Below are positions 23,112 through 34,400 of a stretch of 64,000 bases of DNA, in pieces; the stretch's first letter is position 1; each line of letters begins with the position of its first letter. Made by a program: the position numbers and the translations under genes. Source of the DNA: Nephrocerus scutellatus (Eukaryota > Arthropoda > Insecta > Diptera > Pipunculidae); the NCBI GenBank assembly GCA_947095585.1, contig OX352763.1, forward strand, positions 27,081,462-27,145,461, in the 5' to 3' direction. The notes under the pieces are model-generated. The model searched no databases. It saw only the letters and a program-made list of their open reading frames with translations, and was not told the origin of the DNA.

Positions 23112-24458
23112 ATGGCAAACAAATTACTCCTGGAAGACGAAGCATACGGCGATGCCTACGAACCATCGGATTCGGAAAATGAATACAGTGAGGAGGAGAA
23201 GGAATTGCTAGAAAAAGTTCGCAAAGGAAATCGGAAAGAATTGGACAGTAAACAGGAGCTGTTAGCTTTTGACGAAGACGAAAGTGCTGATGATGATGGT
23301 GGAGAAGATGATATTATAGAAGACAGTGATATTGAACGAGGGGACGAAGACAGAGACATACCAGACGCTAAAGCATGGGGCAAGCAAAGGCGTTCATATT
23401 ATAACACAGATTTCGTCGATCAAGATTACAGCACATATAACGAAAAAGAAGAGGAACAAGCCCAGCAGGAGGAGCAAGAAGCCAGAGCAATTCAACAGCG
23501 TTTAGCTAAACAGCTGGACGAAGCTGATTTCTTTTTGGACATTGAGGAAGCAGCTGCAACCACACCGGACAGTGATAACGAAGAGCAGAGTGCAAAGAGC
23601 GACCTCTTAGATGGTACAAAACTCAAGACTGATCTCGGTGATTTGTCTAAACGGCAGAAACTTCAACTCTTCCACAAGGACTCTCCCGAATATGCCGGTC
23701 TAGTTGCAGACTTTGAATTATACCTAGGCGAGAGCCAGCGGCTATTAAGTCCAATTGAAAAATACGCTTCTGCTGAGAAATTGCAATTGCCTGCGATCGA
23801 TTTTGCCCAAATGCAAAACAATATTATTCTTACTTACTGTACGAATATTAACTTCTACCTGTTGCTTAAAGCAAAGAGAATTCCCGTGAAATATCATCCG
23901 ATTACAAAGAGATTAGTTCAGTTGCGAAAACTCTTGCTGCAATTACAGGAAAAATATGAAAATGTCGTAAAGCCTCAATTAGAAGAGCTTCTACAGCGTA
24001 TTCAGTCTGGTGAGAAAATAATGATTGATGCAGTTACGACCAAGAAAACAAAGAAATCCAAATTGGGAATTCTAAAATCATATGAAAACCAAGAGGAATC
24101 CAATGACCTCTATGAAATGTCATCGAAACGTGATCAACTTGCAGCAGTTTCGAGTGATGACGATACAGATAACGATTTAGAAGAGACGGATAAAGAAGAG
24201 AAAGACGCAGAAGATGAAGAGGACGACGAAGAACAACGCCGTGGCATAACTTACCAAATTGCCAAGAACAAAGGTCTGATGCCATATCGAAAGAAGGAAC
24301 TTCGCAATCCACGTGTCAAACATCGCGGCAAGTTCCGCAAAGCACTTATCCGACGCAAGGGAGCAGTGCGAACAGTTCGAAAAGAAAACAAGCGATACGG
24401 CGGAGAAGTCTCCGGTATTAAGGCCACAACTAAGAAGGGTATTAAAATCAAATCCTAA
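23112..24458 (+). CDS. Sas10: Sas10/Utp3 (something about silencing 10), intronless
   Basis: A single 448-residue frame begins MANKLLLEDEAYGD. Residues about 13-105 are strongly acidic, followed by a coiled-coil-prone QEEQEARAIQQRLAKQLDEA stretch (about 117-140). The Sas10/Utp3/C1D domain spans about residues 185-300 (PEYAGLVADFELYLGESQ, YCTNINFYLLLKAKR). After a second acidic run, the C-terminal Sas10 domain reads GITYQIAKNKGLMPYRKK and YGGEVSGIKATTKKGIKIKS at the very end, as in the family. Sas10/Utp3 is a nucleolar component of the small-subunit processome needed for early pre-rRNA cleavages. The gene diverges from RRP12 and converges on Rnp4F. The start is fixed by the absence of another in-frame ATG nearby and by the family-like N-terminus. 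Confidence 0.96.
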   Translation: MANKLLLEDEAYGDAYEPSDSENEYSEEEKELLEKVRKGNRKELDSKQELLAFDEDESADDDGGEDDIIEDSDIERGDEDRDIPDAKAWGKQRRSYYNTDFVDQDYSTYNEKEEEQAQQEEQEARAIQQRLAKQLDEADFFLDIEEAAATTPDSDNEEQSAKSDLLDGTKLKTDLGDLSKRQKLQLFHKDSPEYAGLVADFELYLGESQRLLSPIEKYASAEKLQLPAIDFAQMQNNIILTYCTNINFYLLLKAKRIPVKYHPITKRLVQLRKLLLQLQEKYENVVKPQLEELLQRIQSGEKIMIDAVTTKKTKKSKLGILKSYENQEESNDLYEMSSKRDQLAAVSSDDDTDNDLEETDKEEKDAEDEEDDEEQRRGITYQIAKNKGLMPYRKKELRNPRVKHRGKFRKALIRRKGAVRTVRKENKRYGGEVSGIKATTKKGIKIKS

Positions 24459-24477
24459 TCTCTTTCATTGTTGTGTT

Positions 24478-24520
24478 TTTATTATGAAAATAACTTTTAT
24501 TATATCTTCTTGTTAATAAA
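24478..24520. terminator. Interleaved poly(A) signals of Sas10 (+) and Rnp4F (-)
   Basis: AATAAA on the plus strand at 24515-24520 serves Sas10. TTTATT at 24478-24483 and 24496-24501 gives AATAAA on the minus strand for Rnp4F. Each gene's signal lies beyond the other's, so both mRNAs should share roughly 60-80 bases of complementary 3' sequence. Confidence 0.6.
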
Positions 24521-24548
24521 ATACACACGGCACACCACACAAAGAAAA

Positions 24549-27500
24549 TTATGAACGTTTTAAAAGTTTTCGGAAATCCTCATTTGTTTTTGTAATTGTT
24601 CCATTTGTTGCTGACGGCAGTGGAGGAGGAGGAGGCATTGATCCGTCATTATCCTTCGATGTGAACTTTTTTCGTACAGCCATCGGTATGAGAGACATTT
24701 TTGGCTTCTGATCGAATGCTTTACGTCTGGTGCCTAAGCCTAATAGTTTGCTTGGACTGGTCGACGAAACAGCACGACCGCCACTGCCACTCGGCTTTGG
24801 TGGTGGTGCAGAAATTGCCACAGAAACCTAGAAATAAAGACATTTGTCTTGTTAGCCAAACTGGAAATTCGATTCTAGGATTCGCTACCGACCAAATGAC
24901 CACGCAATTCTATTTGATCAATTGCCATCAGCGCTTTCGAGGCAGAAGTTTTATTTTCAAATTCCACATAGGCGATTCCTTTAAATTTGCCACTTCTAAA
25001 ATGGGGCGGGGAAAAACCAAATATTATAACTTCTTGTTCTTCGAGATAAAAAAATATTCTCAGTTTACTTGTGAAAAACCAATCGCACATCTATAAGTTT
25101 TCCAAACGCTCCAAACATTTGTTCAAGTTCCTCTTTTGTTACATCGTGAGGGAGACCCTTAACAAAAAGTTTCTTTGGTTCAACCGCATCTATTCGGGAA
25201 ATTTTGTTCTCTTCAGGAATAAAGTTTGAAATAAAAATGAAAGATTTTACCAGAATACTTAAACTTCTGACGCTTTTCCTTGTCTCGCAGAACGCTTGAT
25301 ATGTAGACAGGCCGTTCGTTTAAATTACGCCGGTCCATAGCGAGTGCCTTTTCTACTTCGTTCTGATAAATAAAGTATTAAATTTTTTTTACATTTTAAC
25401 TATCAACTATCAAAACATACGGCACTCTCCAATTCAAGATAACCAAAACCGCGACTTTTACCATTTGCCGATCGAATAAGATTTACGGTTGAAATATTCA
25501 GTTCTGGAAGACCTTGTCGGATATCCTCCTCATTTAAGCTGAACGAAAAAGAATATTGAGTAAGATTTTCAGTAACAAAACCAAAGTGTACATACTTGTA
25601 ATCCAAATTGCTTAGAAATATTCTCAAATGATCCTTAGACATATCAATTTCTTGATTTTCGTGCTCTTTGAAAATTCCGCCCGACTCTAATCGAGATCCG
25701 TCTGACTTTTTCAATGGCAATGACTTTCTACCAGCGGTAGCAGCAGACTGTTCGTGCTCGTGGAATCTTTGTTTTTTTGTATCATGCAGATCCACACCAG
25801 ATGATGATGATGTTGATTTTCGTTTTGTACCTTTTCCTTTGTTGGATTTCGAGAAATCATCGCCTGATGCCGAAGGAGCAGCTTGCTGCTGTAAAAATTT
25901 TTCACATTCGGTAATACACTCGGTTAAATGCTTAAGATTTCCATTGCATCGTTCAAAACGTTGCCACGCCGATGCAATTACAAACGGATTGTCGACATCC
26001 GTTGTATGTAGAGCTTTGCGAAAAAGTCTACACAAGAAGTAACAGAATTTCATGTTTATACAAAGAAAAGAAAAAAAAACAGAATCTTACCTTCGCGTTG
26101 AATCAAAGTCTCGTCGCATTTCGAGTTGACAAAATTCTATCCAAAGACCAGATTTTGTATAGTTATCTGAGCTCTCTGTTTGTAGATTAAGTGTGAGATT
26201 ATGCATTTTACAGCAATTCACCATCTTACCCATGACTGTTGTCCAAAGTTCTTTACCCTTTTTAGGATCTTCCAGCGGTCCATACTCCAGTCTTCCCCAA
26301 AATTGCAATATCTCACAATTGCAATCAGCCAAAACACCAAATTGCTGGCCCAACGAGTTCCAGCAGAAGTTGAAATTTTTCCGCAATTTCTCGCACTACA
26401 TATTGTGTAAATAAAATTGAATTTTTTTTTTTTAACATAACATGCCAATCTTTGCTTCGTACCTCCTCATCATTATCCCAATCGGTGTGTCGACGTAAAT
26501 ATGCTAGGTATGCTAGCCAAATAGCAACCACAGAATCAGCATTTTGCAGTCCGGCCGCCAGAGAATTCTCAAATATTTCCTTAATTTCACACTGGGACTT
26601 TTTCATGTTTTCCAGAACATGAATTCTCTTTATGTAGAGCTTTTCATTCCATGAGCAATTACGCAAACCGCGATTATTGACATCCAAAGCAGTTTGTTGA
26701 AAAATCGGAAGATCTTGCAGTTCCTCGGGTCGACCAAATTCGTCGCGATATTCCAAAAATGAAATATAAATCAACCAACAATCCGGGTTGAGGCAACAGT
26801 CGGCTACCATACGTTCGTATACTGTTTGTAAAATATTTTCATCAAGAAATTTATCTGATTTCTTAATGTAGTTGTTGTAGACTTCAGCCTTTTCACGATA
26901 GCAATTTTTATCGAGATCCATCAGTTGGCTTTCAAAGGGTAGGATTTTCTGCAAATGTTCTTTGGCTTTAAAGTAAAATTTGTCGATTGTTTCCCAATCA
27001 ATTTCGCGATTAATTTTTGCCTTGTTTACTTCGCAATATACTTTAAACTCAATGTACGATTCTTCCATATTGAAAAGTGGCAACTTCAATTCACGAAGGT
27101 AGCTCTGAATGTGTGCATCCTGCTTTTCTTCGTCGCTGGAGCATTAATTAGTAGTAATAATAATAAAGGCAAAACAAACAAAATTATAGGTTAATACGAG
27201 CAATATAAATACATATGCACCTCATATCCTGTTTGTTTGCAATAAACACGCGATAATCCTTAAAAAATTGTTGACCCTTAATGCAGTGCAAGCCGTAAGT
27301 ACCGAGAACTTCATTCCATATTTTTTCCGAGTGAATGCGAGAAGCTAACCCGGTATACTCATTTGCAATATCAGTACCTAGGAAAATTAGAACAATTAGA
27401 CAATTAGAATGGAAAACGCAATGTAGCGTAACTCTGAATCGGCGCTACACTCAAGTTGGCCTACCTCTGAATCGGCACTATACTCACTGTAATAATCCCT

Positions 27501-28132
27501 TAGGGCCGTTTGAAATAGCTCATAGACCTTTTCCACTTCTTTCTCTGAAACTGCAATAGTTGATTCGATTTTTAGATATTTTATCCACAATTCTGGGGCA
27601 AGTGGATAAACGTACGAGAAGAGACCATATGCATTTCTTATGTTACTCAAATCCTCTGTTGCACTAAAATTTCAAATAAACGTAAAACGCCTACGACGCT
27701 GTGAGATGTGTGCATGTACTTACTGCGATAGTTCACATAGTCGGATATACTTATCATATGCGTACTGGTTTTCGTTAAGCTCCTTAAAAACTTTCGTATA
27801 TTCCAAGAATATATTATTGGATTCATCATCAGTATCGTCGGAATCCGCATCTGCTTCTCCAACCGCAGATTTCGTGAGTCCGTGTTCACCACTATGATTA
27901 TTTCTTAGCGCGTCATCAGCATCTTCCGCGACGATACCATCGTCGGAAACTATTTGTATTACAGTAGTGTGTCCACCATTATCATCACCATCGTCTTCAT
28001 CGGATTTAAGCAAAGCTTCTTCCTGCATTTAATAAAATATGTAGTGTTTCTATTACTTCTGTTTGATAAATTGCATACCTCAGCCTCATCAATGTCACCA
28101 TATTCGTCCGGTTTTTTCGTGAGCTCTTCCAT
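24549..28132 (-). CDS. Rnp4F: Rnp4F, SART3/p110 homologue (U4/U6 snRNP recycling factor), 12 exons
   Basis: Exons, right to left: 28132-28079, 28022-27724, 27663-27488, 27377-27221, 27135-26463, 26395-26091, 26027-25596, 25538-25421, 25362-25251, 25210-25069, 24995-24893 and 24827-24549. They join to 949 residues. After an acidic N-terminus, HAT repeats fill about residues 100-560 (FSYVYPLAPELWIKYLKIE and similar). Then comes a basic, serine-rich linker, RRM1 (about 688-765, LRIFLSNLDY and GKSRGFGYLE) and RRM2 (about 788-860, KKLFVKGLP and FKGIAYVEFE). The C-terminus ends NEDFRKLLKRS, like the LSm-contacting end of Prp24/SART3. Family role: reassembly of U4/U6 after splicing. The exon 11 donor is GTCGGT, unusual but required for frame. 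The intron between exons 9 and 10 is only 40 bases. Confidence 0.93.
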
Positions 28133-28529
28133 TTTGTTGCTTTCTGTAACAACTTATATTATTTCGTTGTATTTGATACGGTTTTTCTCTTGAAATGTTG
28201 CTTTTTATTGTAATTACTAATTTCAAATATACAATCAAAATTGGTTTGCCTTATTCCCTTAAAAATCGAAATAATCTACACAAATTATGCTGAAACTCCG
28301 AAGTTACAATAGGAATAAGCGACGCACTTACCAGTTTGGGGTTTGAGTCCTTCTCGTTTATGTTATGCATTTGCAAACGTCAGTGTCAGTTGGTTTAGTT
28401 TTAAAACAAAATCCAAAAAAAAGCCAGATGTAGTGAGTGAGTTCACTGCGCAACAAAGTTACTTTTTTTGACGTTTTGTCGTTCAACTGTTCAGTTGGTG
28501 TTCACCACATGAGTGATCGTCGAATTAAC
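28133..28529. other. 5' flank of Rnp4F
   Basis: Likely contains the Rnp4F promoter and 5' untranslated region. I see no clear core element and no gene. Confidence 0.4.
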
Positions 28530-28669
28530 AGCTGTATTTTATATGAATCCGATTTGGGAATTACAACAATTGCACTTGTCGAATTCCTTCTTTGGAATTT
28601 GCTGTTTGGTAGGTTTTGGCTGGTTTTGACATTCGAATTCCTTATTCGGATTCCAAAAAAAATACAGCT
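28530..28669. mobile_element. Small TIR element family A, complete copy (140 bp)
   Basis: Begins AGCTGTATTTTATATGAATC and ends in the complement of AGCTGTATTTTTTTTGGAATC. The inner ends GGGAATT and AATAAGGAATT also pair. No coding capacity. Related copies lie at 3773-3830 and 48339-48473. Confidence 0.7.
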
Positions 28670-28949
28670 AACATAACCTTTTATTTACAACGGTCGCGAG
28701 TGTTGTTAGTTGATGACTTATGAGTCATTTGATTATTAGTTGTTGTGTTGTGACAGTATTGACACAAAATAACAAAATGTTGTTTACTGCGTTTAAGTTT
28801 GACACCGATGTCGATTTGACATTTAGTAACCCGTCTTCACATCGACAACATTTTTTGCAGTGAACACAACCAGTGACTCTTTTATGACAACTGACATCTA
28901 AATTAACCCACTTTTACTTTAATAAAGAATTTGACCCGTTTTCAATCAT

Positions 28950-29043
28950 ATACTTATTTGTGGAGACTTACTTATTTGAATAAGTATGCTGGCGAGGGTA
29001 CTTATAAATGGCGTCAAATAAGTAAGTCTCTACAAATAAGTAT
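28950..29043. repeat. 29-bp inverted repeat with a 36-bp loop
   Basis: Arms at 28950-28978 and 29015-29043 (ATACTTATTTGTGGAGACTT and its complement) match at 28 of 29 positions. The loop also carries the partial pair AATAAGTA/TACTTAT. It could form a strong hairpin; probably a tiny TIR element or foldback. Confidence 0.8.
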
Positions 29044-29158
29044 CTAATTGGATAATGCCCTACGCCGCTTTTAAGCATTTTAAGACACAATTTTGTTTTT
29101 ATTTATCGTATAACTCAATAGTGTGAATTGTTTATTTTTATTAATGTTTATAAATTCA

Positions 29159-29250
29159 CTAGCTGAAATACCCAGCATTGCCTGGCTGCCCCCACCACAC
29201 TTCCCTCCGCCCAAGTAACCACCAAGACCCACCTTGAGATATTTGGCAGC
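29159..29250 (-). mobile_element. Helitron-like 3' end, minus orientation
   Basis: On the minus strand the sequence runs CCAGGCAATGCTGGGTATTT then CAGCTAG, ending at 29159 before a T. A short GC hairpin followed by CTAG resembles a Helitron 3' terminus. Weak on its own. Confidence 0.3.
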
Positions 29251-29304
29251 AATTCCTAACAAGAACAATAATATTTTTGTGTTGTGAAATTTTCTATTTT
29301 ATCT

Positions 29305-29722
29305 TCTTCTATCTATCTATCTATCTATCTATATATATAAAAATGAATGTCTGTGTGTTTGACTCCTATAGAATCGTAAACTATGCATTTGATCATATGA
29401 TGATCTTTAGCAAAGTTGTTGTGCATGAGCCCGCGATGGTTTTTTAGTTGGTTCAGTCCCGCTAGGTGGCCCTGGTGTCGTTTTTTTTTTCAAAAATTCT
29501 TATTTATGGAACGATGGCTAAAATTCACACCATATAATATTTAAAAAAAAAGAAAGTCGTTGACAAAATTTGGACCCGATAGGTGGCGCTGGGATGGAAA
29601 ATGTAGTTTTCAGTTATTGGGGTGTAAGTGGGCGTGGGTCAAGGGGTGGGGCAGCCGGGAAACACGGCTGTAAGTGGGCGTGGCGTCAGCGGGCGGGTAG
29701 CAAAGCGCCCGGGAACAGCTAG
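29305..29722 (+). mobile_element. Helitron-like non-autonomous repeat with a (TCTA)n head
   Basis: A (TCTA)n/(TA)n run at 29309-29338 is followed by AAAAATGAATGTCTGTGTGT, a module seen in many insect repeats. Two GGTGGC/AGGTGGCGCTGG segments follow. The end is a GC-rich hairpin-like GCGCCCGGGAACAGCTAG before T. Ending in CTAG after a hairpin is a Helitron trait. A piece of the middle (AGCGCCACC..GGGTCC) recurs inverted near 46420-46445. Confidence 0.4.
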
Positions 29723-30830
29723 TTTATTTATAAAACTAGTGGGGTCGCCAAAATGCTTCAACTGAAAAAGTGAAAAGATGTCTGAAAAGGGAGAGCTGTA
29801 GAGTGATCGCTTTTGCTGATAACGTTGCTATTGCCATCTCAGGAAAGCAACCTAATATCGTAAAGGAAGCGCACGACAGCTACAGTAGGCAAATAGCAGC
29901 TGGCAAGGCTGTGGACTCCCGGTGGACCAATAATTACCTCGGACACTCCTCTGTTCTGACTTAATTTAGGGTTCCCCCCAGGAAACATAGACTAAACCAT
30001 TTCGCAATTCCAGTTAAGCAATAACTTCTAAGTGAAGCATCCCTTCCAGATCATTCTGGGAAGAAGTTGCTCTCTTAGAAGATGAATCGATCCATTTTTA
30101 GACTGACTGTTCAAAGTGGTTATGGCGGTGTTTTCCTAAAAAAGCTAAATCTTAATCTCTCTTTCCCTGTTCCTAATCACAGCAGTATTTTCCAAACCGA
30201 AATCATGTCGATTTAAGAATTCCTGTCTTGGCTGAAGAGAAATTTTTATACCCGCTAAGGATATCCGCATCTTCTCGAACTATCAAGCTGCTTTTAAATC
30301 CCTGGAATCTGTCTCCACGAATTCTATTGCAGCCCTAGGCTGCCGGACATCCCTCAAGAAGATAACAAAGCAATTCAACATTCAACTGTGCCGGGGCATG
30401 ACATTCTGGGCAACTGTGATGAACTATGAATATGTGAAAATAGTTCCCGAGGCATACGGATCGTTACATGTTAAAGCTGGTTGCTATTGGGAAAACTAAT
30501 CTTAACTGGTCAACTTGTGTAGCGACAAAACAGATCTTGGCCGAGGTTGGATCCGAAACGCTCCAAGCGTTTGATTTATCTGAACAGATAATAATAGGTG
30601 TCATTACTGTCATAGTAATGGAGCATGCAGCAAGGTATTTTCCTATGACTTCTGCATGGACGAGGTTCCTCCTCCTTCACCATTCTTCACCATCTCTACA
30701 CATGCGCAGCTCTTTCCCAAAAACAACTCCATCTAGAAGCCTTCTTCTTTTACAACGACCTCATTGATTTGTCAAATATTGACATTCGAAGTCTTCTGCG
30801 CTCTTTTCGAATCTTCAATGAGTAGGGTGA
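29723..30830 (+). mobile_element. LOA-type non-LTR element remnant
   Basis: RVIAFADNVAIAISGKQP at 29800-29853 is a decayed reverse transcriptase YADD region (FADN). RNase H-like pieces follow (SIFRLTVQSGYGG near 30090-30125, then EFLSWLKRNF and AAFKSLESVSTNSIAALGCR near 30218-30345). A C-terminal tail reads FFFYNDLIDLSNIDIRSLLR near 30742-30800. Many stops. Same family as 6380-6920. Confidence 0.7.
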
Positions 30831-30989
30831 AAAATCTTTTCGATCCATTTGGTATCACAATGCACCATAAATAATCTAAGTGGACTGGTATCCTCCCGAC
30901 AGCCACCTAAACCTAACCTAAACTACATAACATTTTATGGTGAAAGGCAATAAAAAGCTAATGGCGTGGACACCAATTATTCGATGAAT

Positions 30990-31085
30990 TGGAATCATAA
31001 TTTTTGGCTCTACGGTCCGGTCCTGGCCTCCAGCGAAAAATCTCTCCACCGGTACCGATTTCTCGACGATTTCACCCAGTTTGGC
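30990..31085 (-). mobile_element. 3'-end fragment of the RTE element
   Basis: The reverse complement of this segment matches 17160-17250, including ACCGGTGGAGAGATTTTT and the GGACC.GACC stretch. It is a solo tail of the RTE family in RRP12 intron 11. Confidence 0.65.
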
Positions 31086-31414
31086 TGAATAATAAATTAA
31101 AATTCAGTGAGGTGCAAGAAAACAACGGTCTTTTTTTTGTTGTTGGATATATGTATAGTTAATACCAAGTTAATTCCTGGAATCAAATTTTTATTGAAAA
31201 GTTAAAATAATAATTTACAGGATTTTTTCCTTACATATTTGTAAAAAAAAAGTGAAATACAACTACACATGCTGATAAGTGTACGAGTACAAGTATGTTA
31301 TACTTTTCCAACAAAGTTATTATTTTTATTCTTATATATTCAAAAGTCAGTTTGCAATTGTTAAAAAAATCAATGTTTCCCTTGACGTGCATATTAACAT
31401 TCTCCTTCTTAAAT

Positions 31415-34400
31415 CTATATGGGGCACTCTTCTTCTTTAACAAAATTTGTACCAAACAATTGATTGCACACAGCTATTGCAGTATTTTTTCGTGCAATTT
31501 TTTTGGATCGGCCCCTACCCATAAACTCTTCATCATCGACTACAACTGAGAGAATCTGGATGACGTTTGGCTTTTCACCTTCGCTTCCCCAATTCGAGTA
31601 AGTGAGACCTGGACGCATCTGCAAGAAAAAAGAAAAAGAAGTTGGGTATAAAATTCGAAATCAAATGTGCAAGCGAATGATTACCATGCATAGCAACGTA
31701 GCCGGATGCATTGCTTCCCAATTTAATGGTAAGTCAGTACGAATTGTTGCCTTCCTTGGTGGCTTTTCTGGTTGTGTTTCACCACCGTCAGCTGGTGGTA
31801 TAATCTGTGAACCGGTGTGAAATTCTGGAATATGAAAACCTTCGTTCTCCCATTCGGTGAATAATTTGTATAATGCAAAGGATGCCAAATTCACCATTGG
31901 AACATCGGAATCATCATTTGGGGTAGCCGAATTACCACCACCACCATTGATCGAGTTACCACCATCCGATTCAATTGCTTGAAAATATAAGAAGGCGTTA
32001 CATTTTATTAAAAATATGCTGCGTGGAAATTTCAAATTCAATACAAACCAGTGCCATCGTTTGATTCAGTATCCATGGTTTCTGTTTGTGACGGATTGTT
32101 GGTATTGCGACGGGGCTTTTGAAGCATTTTGGCAATTACGAAATCCCTTAAAGCCTTCTCACATGCATTATTTTTGGCTATTGCTTTTGATGAACCTCTG
32201 CCTTCATACTGATTTTGGTTTACTGATACGACAGCAGTGAACCCACCGCCCGTGTTGCTATTTATAACGAAATCTCCAATTTGTATGCCTTTTACCTCGT
32301 TGAGTGCCATGAGAGCATTCTTAGGAAGAATGACTTTGCGCAAATGGCGATTCTGACGCATTTTCTTCTCCTTGGCGCGAACTGCAAATAAGAGGATCAG
32401 TAAAATGTGTAAAAAATTAGTTTTATTATCGGCACACGCTCAAGGGGTTAAAACCCTTATGTTGCTAGGCACAGCGTGGGCACAAAGGTATCAAGGAAAA
32501 AAAGATGTTTATTTTGAATGCCGGCAAATCATAGTGATGCGGACATTTTTTTGTTGTTGCGTAAAGGGGCAGAGCCTGGGCTTTAAGGAAAGAGAGGGGA
32601 AAAGAGGACATGTATATGAGCTTTTGTTTTGAACGCCTGTGGATCATAGTGATGTGCAAAGACAAAGCTTGGCAGAGCATTCCACATTCGTATTGTACGA
32701 CTAATGAAGGCATCTCGAAACCTAACAGTACGTCCGAAGAGGGTAAATGAGAGTAATCTAATGAGCATTTAAAGCGCCACGAGTATTGCGGTGGGATTCA
32801 AGGAGAGGTGGCATGTTGCTGTCTATTTCTATTGACAACAACTGTTGGAAGAAGCGATAAAACAGTGACAAGCAGGAAACGTTCCTGCGTTGTTCAAGCG
32901 AATCTATTGATTTCCGTCACCAATAATTTTTATCTCTGTATTCTGTTTCTGTACTCTGTTAAGGCAGGTGATGGAAAAATGTCTAGAGTTTCAAAACTCA
33001 CTAAACCATCATTTTATAGACTTTAAAGCCGCCTATGATAGCATAGCCGGAGGAGAACTTTATAAAGTCATAGCAGAATTCGGCATCCCAAATAAACTTA
33101 CACGACTATGTAGGTTGACCATGACCATTGTTATAACCCAAGTAAAAATATCCGGATCACTATCAAGCCCATTCAATATCTATAACGGGCTCCGACAAGG
33201 GGATGGACTGGCCTGCGTCCTCTTCAACCTGGCATTGGAGAAAGTGATCCGAGACTCTGACGTAACGGCAAGAGGAACAATCCTCTATAAGGTCTATTCA
33301 GATACTGGCTTACGCAGACGATATTGACTTATCTTATAACCTACAAACGATAAACTAGTTTAAGTATGCCAGGCTGTCAAAGTTGTTATAAAGAAGTAAA
33401 TTTAAAAAAAAACTTCGTTTTTCGAAGTATTTTCTTTTTTCTTCGCATCACACGCGCCACACGTGACTCGCGACACTTGTCAAACGCGGGTTATGAAAAT
33501 TTGCTTCTGACATTAAGCGGTCGTGCGAAAGGTGGTCAAAAAACGAGAAAATGGCGCGATGGGTTGAACATCACACGCGCCCTACGCGAAATGCGACACG
33601 CGGAATACAAAAAATCCTATTTTGGACTTAAATACTCACAAACTCACAAAATTTTTAGCTCTCTAAAACATGTGGAAGGTGGTTAAAAAGGACCTCAAAG
33701 AATTCGGAAAAACCAAAATTTCGACCCATCACACGCGCCACACGCGACATGCGACATGCGGAATATAAAAAATGCTATTTTGGACCTAGATACTCACAAA
33801 ATTGCAACTCTCTAAATGGTGTGGAAGGTGGTTAAAAGGGACAAACCATCACAAGCGCCACAGGCGCCACGCGTCTCACGCGGAATATATAAAATGCTAT
33901 TTTGGACTAAAATACTCACAAAATTGCAGCTCTCTAAATCTTGTGAAAGGTGGCTAAAAGGGACAAACAATCACAAGCGCGCGTCTCACGCGGAATATAG
34001 AAAATGCCATTTTGGATTAAATACTCACAAAATTGCAGCTCTCTAAATGTGTGGAAGGTGGTTAAAAGGGACAAACCATCACAAGCGCCACGCGTCTCAC
34101 GCGGAATATAGAAAATGCTATTTTGGACTTAAATACTCACAAAATTGCAGCTCTCTAAATCGTGTGGAAGGTGGGTAAAAAGGACAACCCCTCACACTCG
34201 ACACACGCGACACGCGTCTTACGCGGAATATAGAAAATGCTATTTTGAACTTAGATACTCAGCTCTTTAAATCGTGTGGAAGGTGGTTTAAAAAGACCTC
34301 AAATTAGTCGAAAATACAGACAAAAGGGATCAAGTCAAGTTAAGTAAAAGCTTTTAAAAATGTTCTTCCAGCTACATTCGGTATGAATTTGGCAAACAGG

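Noticed and set aside
22912..23211. Alternative upstream frame overlapping the Sas10 start
   Set aside because: Different frame from the conserved Sas10 protein, no family similarity, ends just inside the gene.
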